Shown: positions 54,801 through 62,477, numbered from the stretch's first letter. The stretch: 64,000 nt of DNA from Vineibacter terrae (GCF_008039615.1 NZ_VDUZ01000005.1:1-64000), one strand, 5' to 3'. Made by a program: numbers and translations. The notes: generated from the sequence alone by a model not told the origin.

Positions 54801-55149
54801 GGCGACACCGCAATGGTACGTGCCCCTGGCCTGCGCCCTGCGGCGAGACTGGCGGCAATCGATACCGGTATCGGCTCTCTACGACTCGGAAATGCCCACC
54901 CTGCCGTTCGAGCCGGCGTCGTCGTGCGGAACCACGAAGTCGCTGGCCGATCTGTTCGCCCAATTCGACGGCCTGGGCGTGCTTCACATCGTGCTGGGAC
55001 GCTTCACGGCGCGGACGAGGCTGTCCGATGGCGACTTCCGGCGGCTGGTGTCCGCCTACGGCAGGTGGCGGGCCGATCTTTTCGCCGACATCGACGGTCT
55101 GATCGACCCGCTGCTTCCGCCGGTGCCGCGCTCGAGGCCCCGCGCTTGA
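51892..55149 (+). CDS. Large STAND-type NTPase
   Basis: This protein of about 1,085 residues has a helical N-terminal region (residues about 10-215), then the STAND core: FVGRDKELRDLRVFADVLES, Walker A GVGGIGKST (250-258), Walker B LLLVFDTLEE (Asp391) and DEVGGRPLALLLAARLV, the GxP-type sensor motif. Winged-helix and helical repeat regions follow up to a C-terminal domain with many Trp residues (for example RGWYDDRPWPITATPTND). The start is probably TTG 51892, preceded by ggagtagggcc; GTG 51901 and ATG 51919 are alternatives. STAND proteins detect a trigger and oligomerise. Here it probably senses an invader and controls the two upstream proteases; this is inferred from context. Confidence 0.82.
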   Translation: MANVPNPAPMIPEDDLADLREIARASRAPAPDVGWRSVGSSTYQKILKTAAFLGRFEPARLFPDAGVADLRQLLNVCNVAAEGDTTQWILKADERRKIFADVATTVDGLRAGVDEAQQQLQALGASAGDALSQALASLASGARIDPAVASREALAAYRSVLGWLPEASSLPVSPRAELRRIELEELLEAFRFLTGYDPQTGRDLFVGRDKELRDLRVFADVLESEGIGESIRRAVRRVAGRRPATMILSGVGGIGKSTLLAKFILQHVQPDAGQQMWFAYLDFDRSTVTAAQPGTLLLEIVRQLSWQLPAGHDDLRQLRAQVREWMEQRQRAAGSTASESGTASRQAAAMHDARIPPDLLPPQVLYSFLSGLSRQITSSDAPDLPLLLVFDTLEEAQALGDEAVRRLQGFIEAVHAAMPQTRVLIAGRDDAKGFFTTAARHTLEEFADRASRQSFLERRGVSPSISAQVADEVGGRPLALLLAARLVREKGADAASVSFVDTLRGLFRKRLIEGILYGRILDHVAKDLRDLVHPGLVLRRIDHDVVRQVMLPVLGHPDLSDDRIAAILDVLRRQKDLVRVEPDGSVRHRADIRGQMLELMREEKPRETEALHRAAADYYLRRQADPANAATAERDRVEELYHRLAAGLDLDTIPGRWTSRARLDLASAVDEIAHVGGRGTLKVMLDRSPTDEEGRALPVSLRREWAIRTIKASLSADEPERALAVLSESGDLLPDDKRLLLERRTFDRAGKWDQARNLKGWRSHTNPRDWGIMSIPVKSAQGAWLLPLEDWGMSVLEAADFVERVVDEPEKWSELARFLSELAVEGVPWRPGELLAIVRLQARLARGGLRRASADDVTRGWYDDRPWPITATPTNDQFWFITLTDEVDRTGFAICDGMPMIEVMRNQVRFLGRLLDDARQSTPVLMAARSICEVMEKETRIFRHVARRIGIPETDIGPAESLVLRHVMRPATPQWYVPLACALRRDWRQSIPVSALYDSEMPTLPFEPASSCGTTKSLADLFAQFDGLGVLHIVLGRFTARTRLSDGDFRRLVSAYGRWRADLFADIDGLIDPLLPPVPRSRPRA

Positions 55150-55225
55150 TAGACGCCAAGCCAGAGGCCCGTCCGAAGGATGCACTTTTGGAGCCGTTGA
55201 GATCACGTCTTGGAGGGCCCGAAGC

Positions 55226-56116
55226 CTACTCCTTCACGAACGCTGCCACTGCGTCGGCGAGATCGTCGCCGTACAGGTCGCGGAACTGGTGGTCGGCGCC
55301 GTCGACGTTGACCACACGCACCCGGCCCGGCACGGCCTGCACGCGATCGAGGCCGCGCACGACTTCGTCGTTGCCGGCGATCACCACCAGGGCCGGCTGG
55401 TTGAGGCGGGCGAGCAGGGTCGGCGTGTCGTGGCGTTCCGGCACGGTGTAGGTATCGATGAACGTGCGCGGGGCAACGGCGGCGTCGCGGCAGGAGAGGA
55501 AGCCGATCGGACGCAGCAGCGCATCCGGCGTCGCGGCGAGGCCGGCCGCCCCTGTCAGCAGCGGTGCCAGCGGTAGGCCAAACGCCTTCTCGTAGCCCGT
55601 CGCGATCGCGGCGGAATCGAATGTCGCCGGCGCGATCAGCAGCAGGCGCCGTATGTCCGGCGCCGCGCCCGTGGCGGCGGCATAGGCGGCCTGCGCGCCG
55701 CCGCGCGAATGGCCGGCGAGATCGACCTGCGCGGCGCCGCGCTCCCTGGCCCAAAGCGTCCAGGCGCCGATCTCGCCGGCGGTGGCGTCGAGCATGTGGC
55801 GATGCGGCGTGGCGCAATCATAGGGCCCGCGGCGGTCGTCGATCCCCAGCGACAGCGTGATCGCAAGGCTGCCGACGCCGCGCTCGGCCAGGCCCTTCTG
55901 CAGCGCCGCCATGATCTCCATGCGGCCATGCATCAGCGTGCCGTGCACCAGCACCACAAGCCCGTCCCGCACATCACCGCCTTGCGGCAGCGTCAGGTCG
56001 GCATTCAGCGTCCGGCCATCGTGCCGGATCTGCACCGGCTCGGCGCAGGCCTGCGGGCCGGCCAGCGTCAGCACCGCCACCAGCGCAGCAAGCCATCCAG
56101 GAAGACGTGTGCTCAA
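55226..56116 (-). CDS. Alpha/beta hydrolase, secreted
   Basis: This 296-residue protein has a signal peptide (LAALVAVLTLAGPQACAEP) and an alpha/beta hydrolase core: VVLVHGTLMHGRMEIM (oxyanion region), nucleophile elbow AGHSRGGAQA, an acid in VVIAGNDEVV and the histidine in DGADHQFRDL. It would act on an unknown ester in the periplasm. Its start overlaps the stop of soxR by 4 nt, so it is co-transcribed with the regulator and divergent from the sox genes, which suggests a link to sulfur oxidation. Confidence 0.82.
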   Translation of the reverse strand: MSTRLPGWLAALVAVLTLAGPQACAEPVQIRHDGRTLNADLTLPQGGDVRDGLVVLVHGTLMHGRMEIMAALQKGLAERGVGSLAITLSLGIDDRRGPYDCATPHRHMLDATAGEIGAWTLWARERGAAQVDLAGHSRGGAQAAYAAATGAAPDIRRLLLIAPATFDSAAIATGYEKAFGLPLAPLLTGAAGLAATPDALLRPIGFLSCRDAAVAPRTFIDTYTVPERHDTPTLLARLNQPALVVIAGNDEVVRGLDRVQAVPGRVRVVNVDGADHQFRDLYGDDLADAVAAFVKE

Positions 56117-56511
56117 CCGGACCGCGCGGCTCCTGCCGCGCTCCTTGCCTTAACCGACAAGCCCTGAGCACGCCGGGAGCCGCGCGGTCTGCTCGCGGCC
56201 TGGCGTGGCGGGCAGAAGATCGCCGCCAGGGTCTCGAGCAGGCGCGCCGCCGCGGGATCGGCAACCCGGTAGTAGACCGATTGCGCGTCGCGCCTTGCGG
56301 CGACGATGCCCAGGCCGCGCAGCCGCGCCAGGTGCTGCGACAAGGCTGATTGGCCGAGGCCGACCTCGGCCGCCAGCGCGCCCACCGAGCGCTCGCCATT
56401 GGCCAGGGCGCACAGCACCATCAGGCGCCGCTGGTTGGCCAGCGCCTTGAGAAGCTGCGCCGCGTTCGCGGCGCTGCGTTCGAATTGCTTCCTGTCGACG
56501 CCTTCAAGCAT
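56113..56511 (-). CDS. soxR: ArsR-family regulator, SoxR/SqrR/BigR-like
   Basis: This 132-residue winged-helix repressor has the ArsR core (LLKALANQRRLMVLCALANG, VGALAAEVGLGQSALSQHLA, DAQSVYYRVAD). Two cysteines, in MVLCALANGE and AAIFCPP, occupy the positions used by SqrR/BigR/YgaV to form a persulfide-dependent bridge that releases DNA. It probably represses the divergent sox operon until reduced sulfur species appear. I choose the ATG at 56511; a TTG 33 bases upstream would extend it. Its stop overlaps the hydrolase start. Confidence 0.88.
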   Translation of the reverse strand: MLEGVDRKQFERSAANAAQLLKALANQRRLMVLCALANGERSVGALAAEVGLGQSALSQHLARLRGLGIVAARRDAQSVYYRVADPAAARLLETLAAIFCPPRQAASRPRGSRRAQGLSVKARSAAGAARSG

Positions 56512-56538
56512 CTGTGCGCGATCGTGCCGGCTTTGCCG

Positions 56539-56567
56539 TTGCAAAGCACTTTAGGGATTTCTAATAT
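56539..56567 (+). promoter_or_regulatory. Candidate sigma-70 promoter of the sox operon
   Basis: TTGCAA (56539-56544), 17 bp, then TAATAT (56562-56567) is an excellent housekeeping-type promoter reading toward soxS, about 41 bp upstream of its ATG. It lies in the soxR-soxS divergent gap and is flanked by aattggaatt, a possible operator half. Repressor binding here would block RNA polymerase. Confidence 0.6.
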
Positions 56568-56608
56568 AAGCGACAATTGGAATTGCACGATGGCGAGGGA
56601 ACGTCGGC

Positions 56609-56998
56609 ATGATCGGTCGGTTCGGCCGCGCAGTGCTGGGGACTGTGGTCGCGGCCACCATGCTGATGGCCGGTGCCGCCATGGCCATGGCGGCTGAGCT
56701 GGTGATGTTCCATTCCCGCAGCTGCCCGTGGTGCGCGGCCTGGGACCGCGACATCGGACCGGTGTACGGCAAGACCCCCGAAGGACGCCTGTTGACGCTG
56801 CGGCGCGTCGATGCCGATCGCAGCACGGATGGCGGCGTGCGCCTGTCCAGGCCGGTCGATGTCACGCCCACCTTCGTGATCGTGGCCTGCGGCCGCGAGG
56901 TGGGCCGCATCACAGGCTACCCCGGCGAGGATCACTTCTGGGGCCTGCTGGGCATCGAGATCGAGCGGCTTCGGACCACGCTTGCAACGAAGTGCTAG
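56609..56998 (+). CDS. soxS: Thioredoxin-like protein SoxS
   Basis: This 129-residue periplasmic protein has a signal peptide (AVLGTVVAATMLMAGAAMAM, cleavage near AMAAEL) and a thioredoxin-type active site CPWC in MFHSRSCPWCAAWDRDIG, followed by DVTPTFVIV with the cis-proline. SoxS proteins reduce and reactivate SoxY. It is the first gene of the rightward sox operon, 45 bp ahead of soxXA. The ribosome-binding site is gcgagggaacgtcggc. Confidence 0.88.
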   Translation: MIGRFGRAVLGTVVAATMLMAGAAMAMAAELVMFHSRSCPWCAAWDRDIGPVYGKTPEGRLLTLRRVDADRSTDGGVRLSRPVDVTPTFVIVACGREVGRITGYPGEDHFWGLLGIEIERLRTTLATKC

Positions 56999-57043
56999 AA
57001 CAGCGCGGGACGAACGGGCCCGCGAAGAGGGGAAGCGCCTGTG

Positions 57044-58369
57044 ATGCGGATCAAGGTAAGACGGCCGTGGCCGGCCGCGTTGAAGGGGAGCAGAAGCGAG
57101 GTTGGGGATGGTCGCGGCGCCCTGTCATTATGCCTTGCAGCCTCCGTGATCGCCCTGCTCGTGGCGCCGGCCACCGTTGCGGTGGCTCAGACCAGGGCCC
57201 CGGCGCCGCTGCATCTGGAGGGGTCGGCGGCACCCGAGCCGTGGACCCGCTACCGTGGCTGGAACGCGGCGCGGTGGGATGACTACAACACCCTGGCCAG
57301 GCGCGACCTGACCAGGCCGCCGGGGCAGGAGATCGAGATCGCCACCGTCACGGGCGATCCGAAGAAGGGCCAGGAGCTGGCCTTCTCCCGTGCCCGCGGC
57401 GGCGGATGCCTGGCCTGCCATGTCATGGGCACGTCGAGCCAGGAAACGCCCGGCAGCTTCGCGCCCGACCTGTCGGAGATCGGTGCTGCCGGCCGCACCG
57501 ACCAGTGGCTGTTCAACTACGTCTACGACGCGCGGGTCTACAACCCGCAGACATCGATGCCGCCATGGGGCGCGCACGGCTTCTACACCAAGGGCGAGGT
57601 CGGCGACATCGTTGCCTTCCTGAAGACGCTGAAGGCGCCGGCGACGTTCAAGGATGCGCTCGACGATCCCCAGAAGCGCAAGCAGCCGGTCGAGGACCGC
57701 GAGGCGCTCGATCCTTTCGTGAACCCCGCTGCCGAGCGCATCGAGGTCGGCGCGGCGCTGGCGGCGAAGCCAGTGGGCAACGGCAAGAGCTGCGTGTCGT
57801 GCCACGCCGACGCCAAGGCGGCGTTCGCCGGCTGGGCCACGTCGATGCCGCGGTGGGAGCCGCGCCTGAACAAGGTGCTAGGTGTCGAGGAGTTCATCTA
57901 CCGCCATGCCAAGGCGACACTGGACGTCGACTGGCGCATGCAGAGCACCGCGAACACCGACCTGTCTGTCTACCTGCATTCGCTCTCCAACGGCCGTGAG
58001 ATCCGTGTCGATGCCTCCAGCCCCGAGGCCAAGGCGGCGGTGGCGCGCGGCAAGACCCTGACCGAGACCAAGATCGGGCAGCTCAACTTCGCGTGCATCG
58101 ACTGCCATACACAGGAGCATGGGGCCTTGAAATGGCTGCGCGGCCAGTGGCTGGGCGAATTCCGCGGCCAGCTCGACCATTTCCCGACCTGGCGCACCAG
58201 CCGCGGCACGGGCGAGACCTGGGACGTGCGCAAGCGCTTCCAGTGGTGCGCGGTGCAGGTGCGGGCCAATGAGCTGCCGCCTGATGCACCCGAATACGGT
58301 GATCTTGAGCTCTACCTGAAGAGCCTGAACCAGGGCCTCAAGCTCACCGCGCCGAACATCCGGCATTGA
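57044..58369 (+). CDS. soxXA: Fused SoxX-SoxA c-type cytochrome
   Basis: This 441-residue triheme cytochrome combines two subunits that are usually separate. After a signal peptide (LCLAASVIALLVAPATVAVA), residues about 95-200 form the monoheme SoxX part: GGGCLACHVMG at 122-126 and the Met172 ligand in NPQTSMPPWG. Residues about 215-441 form SoxA: CVSCH at 250-254, CIDCH at 351-355 and Cys402 in FQWCAVQVRANELP, the persulfide haem-ligand/active-site cysteine. SoxXA couples thiosulfate oxidatively to the SoxY cysteine. No separate soxX or soxA gene is present. ATG 57044 is chosen over the adjacent GTG 57041. Confidence 0.9.
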   Translation: MRIKVRRPWPAALKGSRSEVGDGRGALSLCLAASVIALLVAPATVAVAQTRAPAPLHLEGSAAPEPWTRYRGWNAARWDDYNTLARRDLTRPPGQEIEIATVTGDPKKGQELAFSRARGGGCLACHVMGTSSQETPGSFAPDLSEIGAAGRTDQWLFNYVYDARVYNPQTSMPPWGAHGFYTKGEVGDIVAFLKTLKAPATFKDALDDPQKRKQPVEDREALDPFVNPAAERIEVGAALAAKPVGNGKSCVSCHADAKAAFAGWATSMPRWEPRLNKVLGVEEFIYRHAKATLDVDWRMQSTANTDLSVYLHSLSNGREIRVDASSPEAKAAVARGKTLTETKIGQLNFACIDCHTQEHGALKWLRGQWLGEFRGQLDHFPTWRTSRGTGETWDVRKRFQWCAVQVRANELPPDAPEYGDLELYLKSLNQGLKLTAPNIRH

Positions 58370-58380
58370 GAGGACGACCT

Positions 58381-58848
58381 ATGACCAACGACTTGGCAAT
58401 GAACCGCCGGCGCGTCCTGGTGGGCGCGTTGGGCATGACCGCCGCCGCGGCCCTCACGGCGATCGCGGCACGGCCGGCGGCGGCGACGCCCGAGACCGCC
58501 AAGCAGCTGCTGCAGACCCTGGCCAAGGGCGAGCCCAAGGAAGGCCGCGTGACCCTGAAGGCGCCGGAGATCGCCGAGAACGGCAATGCCGTGCCGGTCA
58601 CGGTGTCGGTCGAGAGCCCGATGACCGACAAGGACCACGTCAAGGCCCTGCACATCGTCGCCGACGGCAACCCCAACCCGGGCGTGGCCTCGTTCTTCTT
58701 CACGCCGCTGGCGGGCAAGTGCGAGGTGCAGCTGCGCGTGCGCATGGCGCAGACCCAGAAGATCGTCTGCGTCGCGGAGATGAGCGACGGCACGCTGTGG
58801 AGCGCCGCGCGCGAGGTAAAGGTCACCATCGGCGGCTGCGGCGGCTGA
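58381..58848 (+). CDS. soxY: Sulfur carrier subunit SoxY
   Basis: This 155-residue periplasmic carrier has a twin-arginine signal (NRRRVLVGALGMTAAAALTA) and ends with the swinging-arm sequence KVTIGGCGG, whose cysteine carries the sulfur intermediates of thiosulfate oxidation. Internal motifs KALHIVADGNPNPGVASFFF and GTLWSAAREVKV are typical. It lies 11 bp after soxXA and 24 bp before soxZ, with which it forms the SoxYZ heterodimer. Confidence 0.95.
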   Translation: MTNDLAMNRRRVLVGALGMTAAAALTAIAARPAAATPETAKQLLQTLAKGEPKEGRVTLKAPEIAENGNAVPVTVSVESPMTDKDHVKALHIVADGNPNPGVASFFFTPLAGKCEVQLRVRMAQTQKIVCVAEMSDGTLWSAAREVKVTIGGCGG

Positions 58849-58872
58849 GCACGGATACACCGGAGAACCATC

Positions 58873-59202
58873 ATGGCCGACGACATCAAGCCCCGCATCC
58901 GCGTGCCGCAGAACCCCAAGAAGGGCGACGTGCTGGAGATCAAGACGCTGATCACCCACCCGATGGAATCGGGCCAGCGCAAGGACACGCAGGGCAACAC
59001 CATCCCGCGGCGCATCGTCAACGCGATGGCCGTCACCTACAACGGCAAGCCGGTGTTCTCGGGCAAGCTGGAACCCGCGATCTCGGCCAACCCCTATCTG
59101 TCGTTCTTCGTGAAGGTCGAGGAGAGCGGCACGCTCGCCTTCGAATGGAAGGACGACGACGGCTCGGTCTACACCGCCGAGCAGAAGATCACGCTGGCCT
59201 GA
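58873..59202 (+). CDS. soxZ: Sulfur carrier complex subunit SoxZ
   Basis: This 109-residue immunoglobulin-like protein has the SoxZ motifs IKTLITHPMESGQRKDTQGN and IVNAMAVTYNGKPVFSGKLE, ending GSVYTAEQKITLA. It has no signal peptide and is expected to be exported bound to Tat-exported SoxY. It is the usual partner of SoxY. The gene is followed by a 173-bp palindromic repeat before soxB. Confidence 0.96.
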   Translation: MADDIKPRIRVPQNPKKGDVLEIKTLITHPMESGQRKDTQGNTIPRRIVNAMAVTYNGKPVFSGKLEPAISANPYLSFFVKVEESGTLAFEWKDDDGSVYTAEQKITLA

Positions 59203-59218
59203 TGATCCTCCCCGATTT

Positions 59219-59391
59219 CTCCTCGCCCCGCGGGAGCGGGGAGAGGAAGGGGCCCATGCCGAAGGCATGGGAAGGTGAGGGGTAGGAACGTTCAAATCAT
59301 GCGCCTGTATACCGGGTCCGGCCGGACGTACCCCTCACCCTCCCGCGCTGCGCGCGGGCCCCTCCCTCTCCCCGCTCCCGCGGGGAGAGGG
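59219..59391. repeat. Palindromic repeat, 'ctcgccccgcgggagcgggg' variant
   Basis: The outer arms ctcgccccgcgggagcgggg agag and ctctccccgctcccgcgggg agag flank the inner aaggggcccatgccgaaggc atggg and cctcaccc...gggcccctccc blocks. It is a longer variant of the ctctcccgc family, with a central 50-nt stretch (ggaacgttcaaatcatgcgc) not seen in other copies. It separates soxZ from soxB, but soxB has its own ribosome-binding site (gggggagggagtgaccc). Confidence 0.88.
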
Positions 59392-59442
59392 TGTCGGGGA
59401 TCAACGGCCGCCCCTGCCGAGGCGTGGGGGAGGGAGTGACCC

Positions 59443-61149
59443 ATGCCCCATCTTTCGCGCCGTGACCTGATCCAGCTGGGGCTGGCCGCCGGCGTGCTCG
59501 GGGTGGGCGGCACGCGGGCGCTGGCACAGCAGCGCCTGACCCAGGCCGACCTGCTGGCCTTCGAGCCGCTGGGTCAGGTGACGCTGCTGCATTTCACCGA
59601 CATCCACGCCCAGCTCGTGCCGCTGCATTTCCGCGAGCCGTCGGTCAATATCGGGGTCGGCGAGGTGACGGGCCTGCCGCCGCACCTCACGGGCCGGGCG
59701 CTGCTGCAGGCTTTCGGCGTGAAGGCCGGCTCGGCCGATGCCTACGCGCTGGCGTCGAGCGATTTCGCGGCGCTGGCAAGGAGCTACGGCCGCGTCGGCG
59801 GCCTGGACCGCATGGCCACGCTGGTGAAGGCGATCCGTGCCGAACGGCCGGGGCGCACCCTGCTGCTCGACGGCGGTGATACCTGGCAGGGATCGTACAC
59901 GGCGCTCAAGACCGAGGGCGCCGACATGGTGCAGGCGATGAATGCGCTGGGCGTCGAGGCCATGACGGCGCATTGGGAGTTCACCTATGGTGCCGAGCGC
60001 GTCAGGACGTTGAAGGACAGCCTCACGTTCCCGTTCCTCGCCGGCAACGTGAAGGACACCGGCTTCGGCGATCCCGTGTTCGACGCCGATGCGGTGTTCG
60101 AGCGCGGCGGCGTGTCGATCGGCATCATCGGCCAGGCGTTTCCCTACACGCCCGTCGCCAACCCGCGCTGGATGATCCCGGAATGGTCGTTCGGCATCGA
60201 GGAGGACAGGATCCAGGCACGCGTCGAGGCGCTGCGCGCCAAGGACGTCGATCTCGTCGTGCTGCTGAGCCACAACGGCTTCGATGTCGATCGCAAGCTG
60301 GCGGCGCGCGTGCGCGGCATCGACGTGATCCTCACCGGCCACACGCATGACGCGCTGCCGCAGCCGGTGAAGGTCGGCGACTCGCTGCTGATCGCATCGG
60401 GCAGCCACGGCAAGTTCCTGTCGCGGCTGGATCTCGACGTGAAGGATCGCCGCGTCGCCGGCTGGCGCTACAGGCTGATCCCCGTCTTCGCCGATGTGAT
60501 AGCGCCGGACGCCGACATGGCGCGCCAGATCGACGCGATCCGCGCGCCGCACAAGGCGTTGCTGTCGCAGGTGCTGGCGCGCACCGACTCGACGCTCTAT
60601 CGGCGCGGCAATTTCGGCGGCACCATGGACGACCTGATCTGCCGCGCGCTGCTGGCCGAGCGCGATGCCGAGATCGCGCTGTCGCCGGGCTTCCGCTGGG
60701 GCGCCACGCTGCTGCCCGGCCAGGATATCACGGTCGAGGACGTCTACAACCAGACCGCCATCACCTATCCCGCCGCCTACCGCTCGGAGATGAAAGGCAG
60801 CTTCCTCAGGGAGATCCTCGAGGACGTCGCCGACAACCTGTTCAACCCCGATCCCTACTATCAGCAGGGCGGCGACATGGTGCGGGTCGGAGGCATGGCC
60901 TACGCCATCGATGTGGCGGCGCCGATGGGCAGCCGCATCAGCGACATGACGCTTCTGAAGACCGGCGAGAAGATCGACCCGGCCAGGACCTATATCGTCG
61001 CCGGCTGGGCATCGGTCAACGAAGGCACGCAAGGTCCGCCCGTGCACGACGTCGTGATGCTTCACCTGAAGGCCAACCCGGTCGTCAGGCTCGACGACAC
61101 GCGTGCCGTGCATGTGATCGGTGCCGACACGCGCGGCATGACGGAGTGA
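59443..61149 (+). CDS. soxB: Thiosulfohydrolase SoxB
   Basis: This 568-residue periplasmic dimanganese hydrolase releases sulfate from SoxY-bound intermediates. A Tat-like signal (SRRDLIQLGLAAGVLGVGG) leads into the metallophosphoesterase core: LLHFTDIHAQLVPLHFREPS, LLLDGGDTWQGSYTALKTEG, AHWEFTYGAERVRTLK, VVLLSHNGFDVDRKLAARVR and ILTGHTHDALPQP. A 5'-nucleotidase-like C-terminal domain (QTAITYPAAYRSEMKGSFLR) completes it. Length is typical (about 560-570). The next gene, soxC, starts 5 bp after its stop. Confidence 0.96.
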   Translation: MPHLSRRDLIQLGLAAGVLGVGGTRALAQQRLTQADLLAFEPLGQVTLLHFTDIHAQLVPLHFREPSVNIGVGEVTGLPPHLTGRALLQAFGVKAGSADAYALASSDFAALARSYGRVGGLDRMATLVKAIRAERPGRTLLLDGGDTWQGSYTALKTEGADMVQAMNALGVEAMTAHWEFTYGAERVRTLKDSLTFPFLAGNVKDTGFGDPVFDADAVFERGGVSIGIIGQAFPYTPVANPRWMIPEWSFGIEEDRIQARVEALRAKDVDLVVLLSHNGFDVDRKLAARVRGIDVILTGHTHDALPQPVKVGDSLLIASGSHGKFLSRLDLDVKDRRVAGWRYRLIPVFADVIAPDADMARQIDAIRAPHKALLSQVLARTDSTLYRRGNFGGTMDDLICRALLAERDAEIALSPGFRWGATLLPGQDITVEDVYNQTAITYPAAYRSEMKGSFLREILEDVADNLFNPDPYYQQGGDMVRVGGMAYAIDVAAPMGSRISDMTLLKTGEKIDPARTYIVAGWASVNEGTQGPPVHDVVMLHLKANPVVRLDDTRAVHVIGADTRGMTE

Positions 61150-61154
61150 GGGAC

Positions 61155-62477
61155 ATGGCGATCGATGATCGCAACGAAGTGGCGCGCCAGGTGGCCGCGA
61201 TGCGTGTGGCGGCGCCGCCGTTGCGCAGCAGCCGCCGTGGCCTGCTGGCGGGTGTAGGCGCTGCCGCCGCGACGGCCGGCCTGCTGCATCCCAGGCTGGC
61301 GCTGGCCAAGGGCGGCGAGAACCTGCCGCCCAACGTGCCGGAATGGACCCGCATGCTGGGCGCGGGGGTCAGCGAGAAGCCCTACGGCAATCCCTCGCCG
61401 TTCGAGAAGCACGTCGTGCGGCGCAACGTCGAATGGCTCACCGCCACCGAGCAGTCGTCGGTGAGCTTCACGCCGCTGCCCGATCTGGAGGGCATCGTCA
61501 CCCCCAGCGGGCTGTGCTTCGAGCGCCACCATGCCGGCGTGCCGGAGATTGATCCGCAGCAGCATCGGCTGATCATCCACGGCATGGTCGACCGGCCGCT
61601 GATCTTCACCATGGACGACCTGGTGCGCTTCCCGTCGGTGAGCCGCATCCTGTTCCTCGAATGCCCCGCCAATGGCGGCATGGAGTGGAAGGGCGCCCAG
61701 ATGAACGGCTGCCAGTTCACCCACGGCATGGTGCATTGCTGCGAGTGGACCGGCGTGAAGCTGTCGACCCTGCTGGCGGAGGCCGGCGTGCGGCCCGAAG
61801 CCAAATGGATGCTGGTCGAAGGCGCCGACGGCGCGGTGATGACGCGCTCGATCCCGCTGGCCAAGGCGATGGACGACTGCATCGTGTGCTACGCCCAGAA
61901 CGGCGAGCGTATCCGGCCCGAGCAAGGCTATCCCGTGCGCCTGATGGTGCCGGGCTGGGAAGGCAATGTGAATGTGAAGTGGCTGCGGCGCATCAAGCTG
62001 GGCGACCGGCCCTGGCAGCACCGCGAGGAGACGTCGAAGTACACCGACCTGATGCCCGACGGCAAGGCACGCCAGTTCACCTTCGTGCTCGACGCCAACT
62101 CCGTGGTGACCTTTCCCTGCCCGGAGAAGCCGCTGAAGTTCGGCAAGGGCTTCTACGAGATCCGCGGCCTGGCGTGGAGCGGTCGTGGCCGCATCAAGCG
62201 CGTGGACGTCTCGCTCGACGGCGGCGACAACTGGCAGAGCGCGCAGCTGCAGGAGCCGGTGCTGAGCCAGGCGTTGACGCGCTTCCGCCTGCCCTGGACC
62301 TGGGATGGCGCGCCGGCCCTGGTGCAAAGCCGCGCCATCGACGAGTCGGGCTATGTGCAGCCGACCATCGACCAGCTGCGCGCCGTGCGCGGCGTCAACT
62401 CGATCTATCACAAGAACGCGCAGCAGACCTGGCGGGTGAACCCCGACGGCACGGTGAACAATGTCCAGATTCTTTGA
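61155..62477 (+). CDS. soxC: Sulfane dehydrogenase molybdenum subunit SoxC
   Basis: This 440-residue periplasmic molybdoenzyme of the sulfite oxidase family oxidises the SoxY-bound sulfane sulfur together with SoxD. A twin-arginine signal (SSRRGLLAGVGAAAATAGLL) precedes the Moco domain; the molybdenum-ligating cysteine lies in LFLECPANGGMEWKG. The dimerisation domain contains GLAWSGRGRIKRVDVSLDGG. The ATG at 61155 follows gagtgaggg. The 3' end overlaps the possible soxD start by 17 nt, and a palindromic repeat begins 2 bp after its stop. Confidence 0.95.
   Translation: MAIDDRNEVARQVAAMRVAAPPLRSSRRGLLAGVGAAAATAGLLHPRLALAKGGENLPPNVPEWTRMLGAGVSEKPYGNPSPFEKHVVRRNVEWLTATEQSSVSFTPLPDLEGIVTPSGLCFERHHAGVPEIDPQQHRLIIHGMVDRPLIFTMDDLVRFPSVSRILFLECPANGGMEWKGAQMNGCQFTHGMVHCCEWTGVKLSTLLAEAGVRPEAKWMLVEGADGAVMTRSIPLAKAMDDCIVCYAQNGERIRPEQGYPVRLMVPGWEGNVNVKWLRRIKLGDRPWQHREETSKYTDLMPDGKARQFTFVLDANSVVTFPCPEKPLKFGKGFYEIRGLAWSGRGRIKRVDVSLDGGDNWQSAQLQEPVLSQALTRFRLPWTWDGAPALVQSRAIDESGYVQPTIDQLRAVRGVNSIYHKNAQQTWRVNPDGTVNNVQIL

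Noticed and set aside
58396-58404. Alternative soxY start just before the twin-arginine motif
   Set aside because: Possible, but the ATG at 58381 directly follows the operon spacing and gives a normal n-region, so I kept it.
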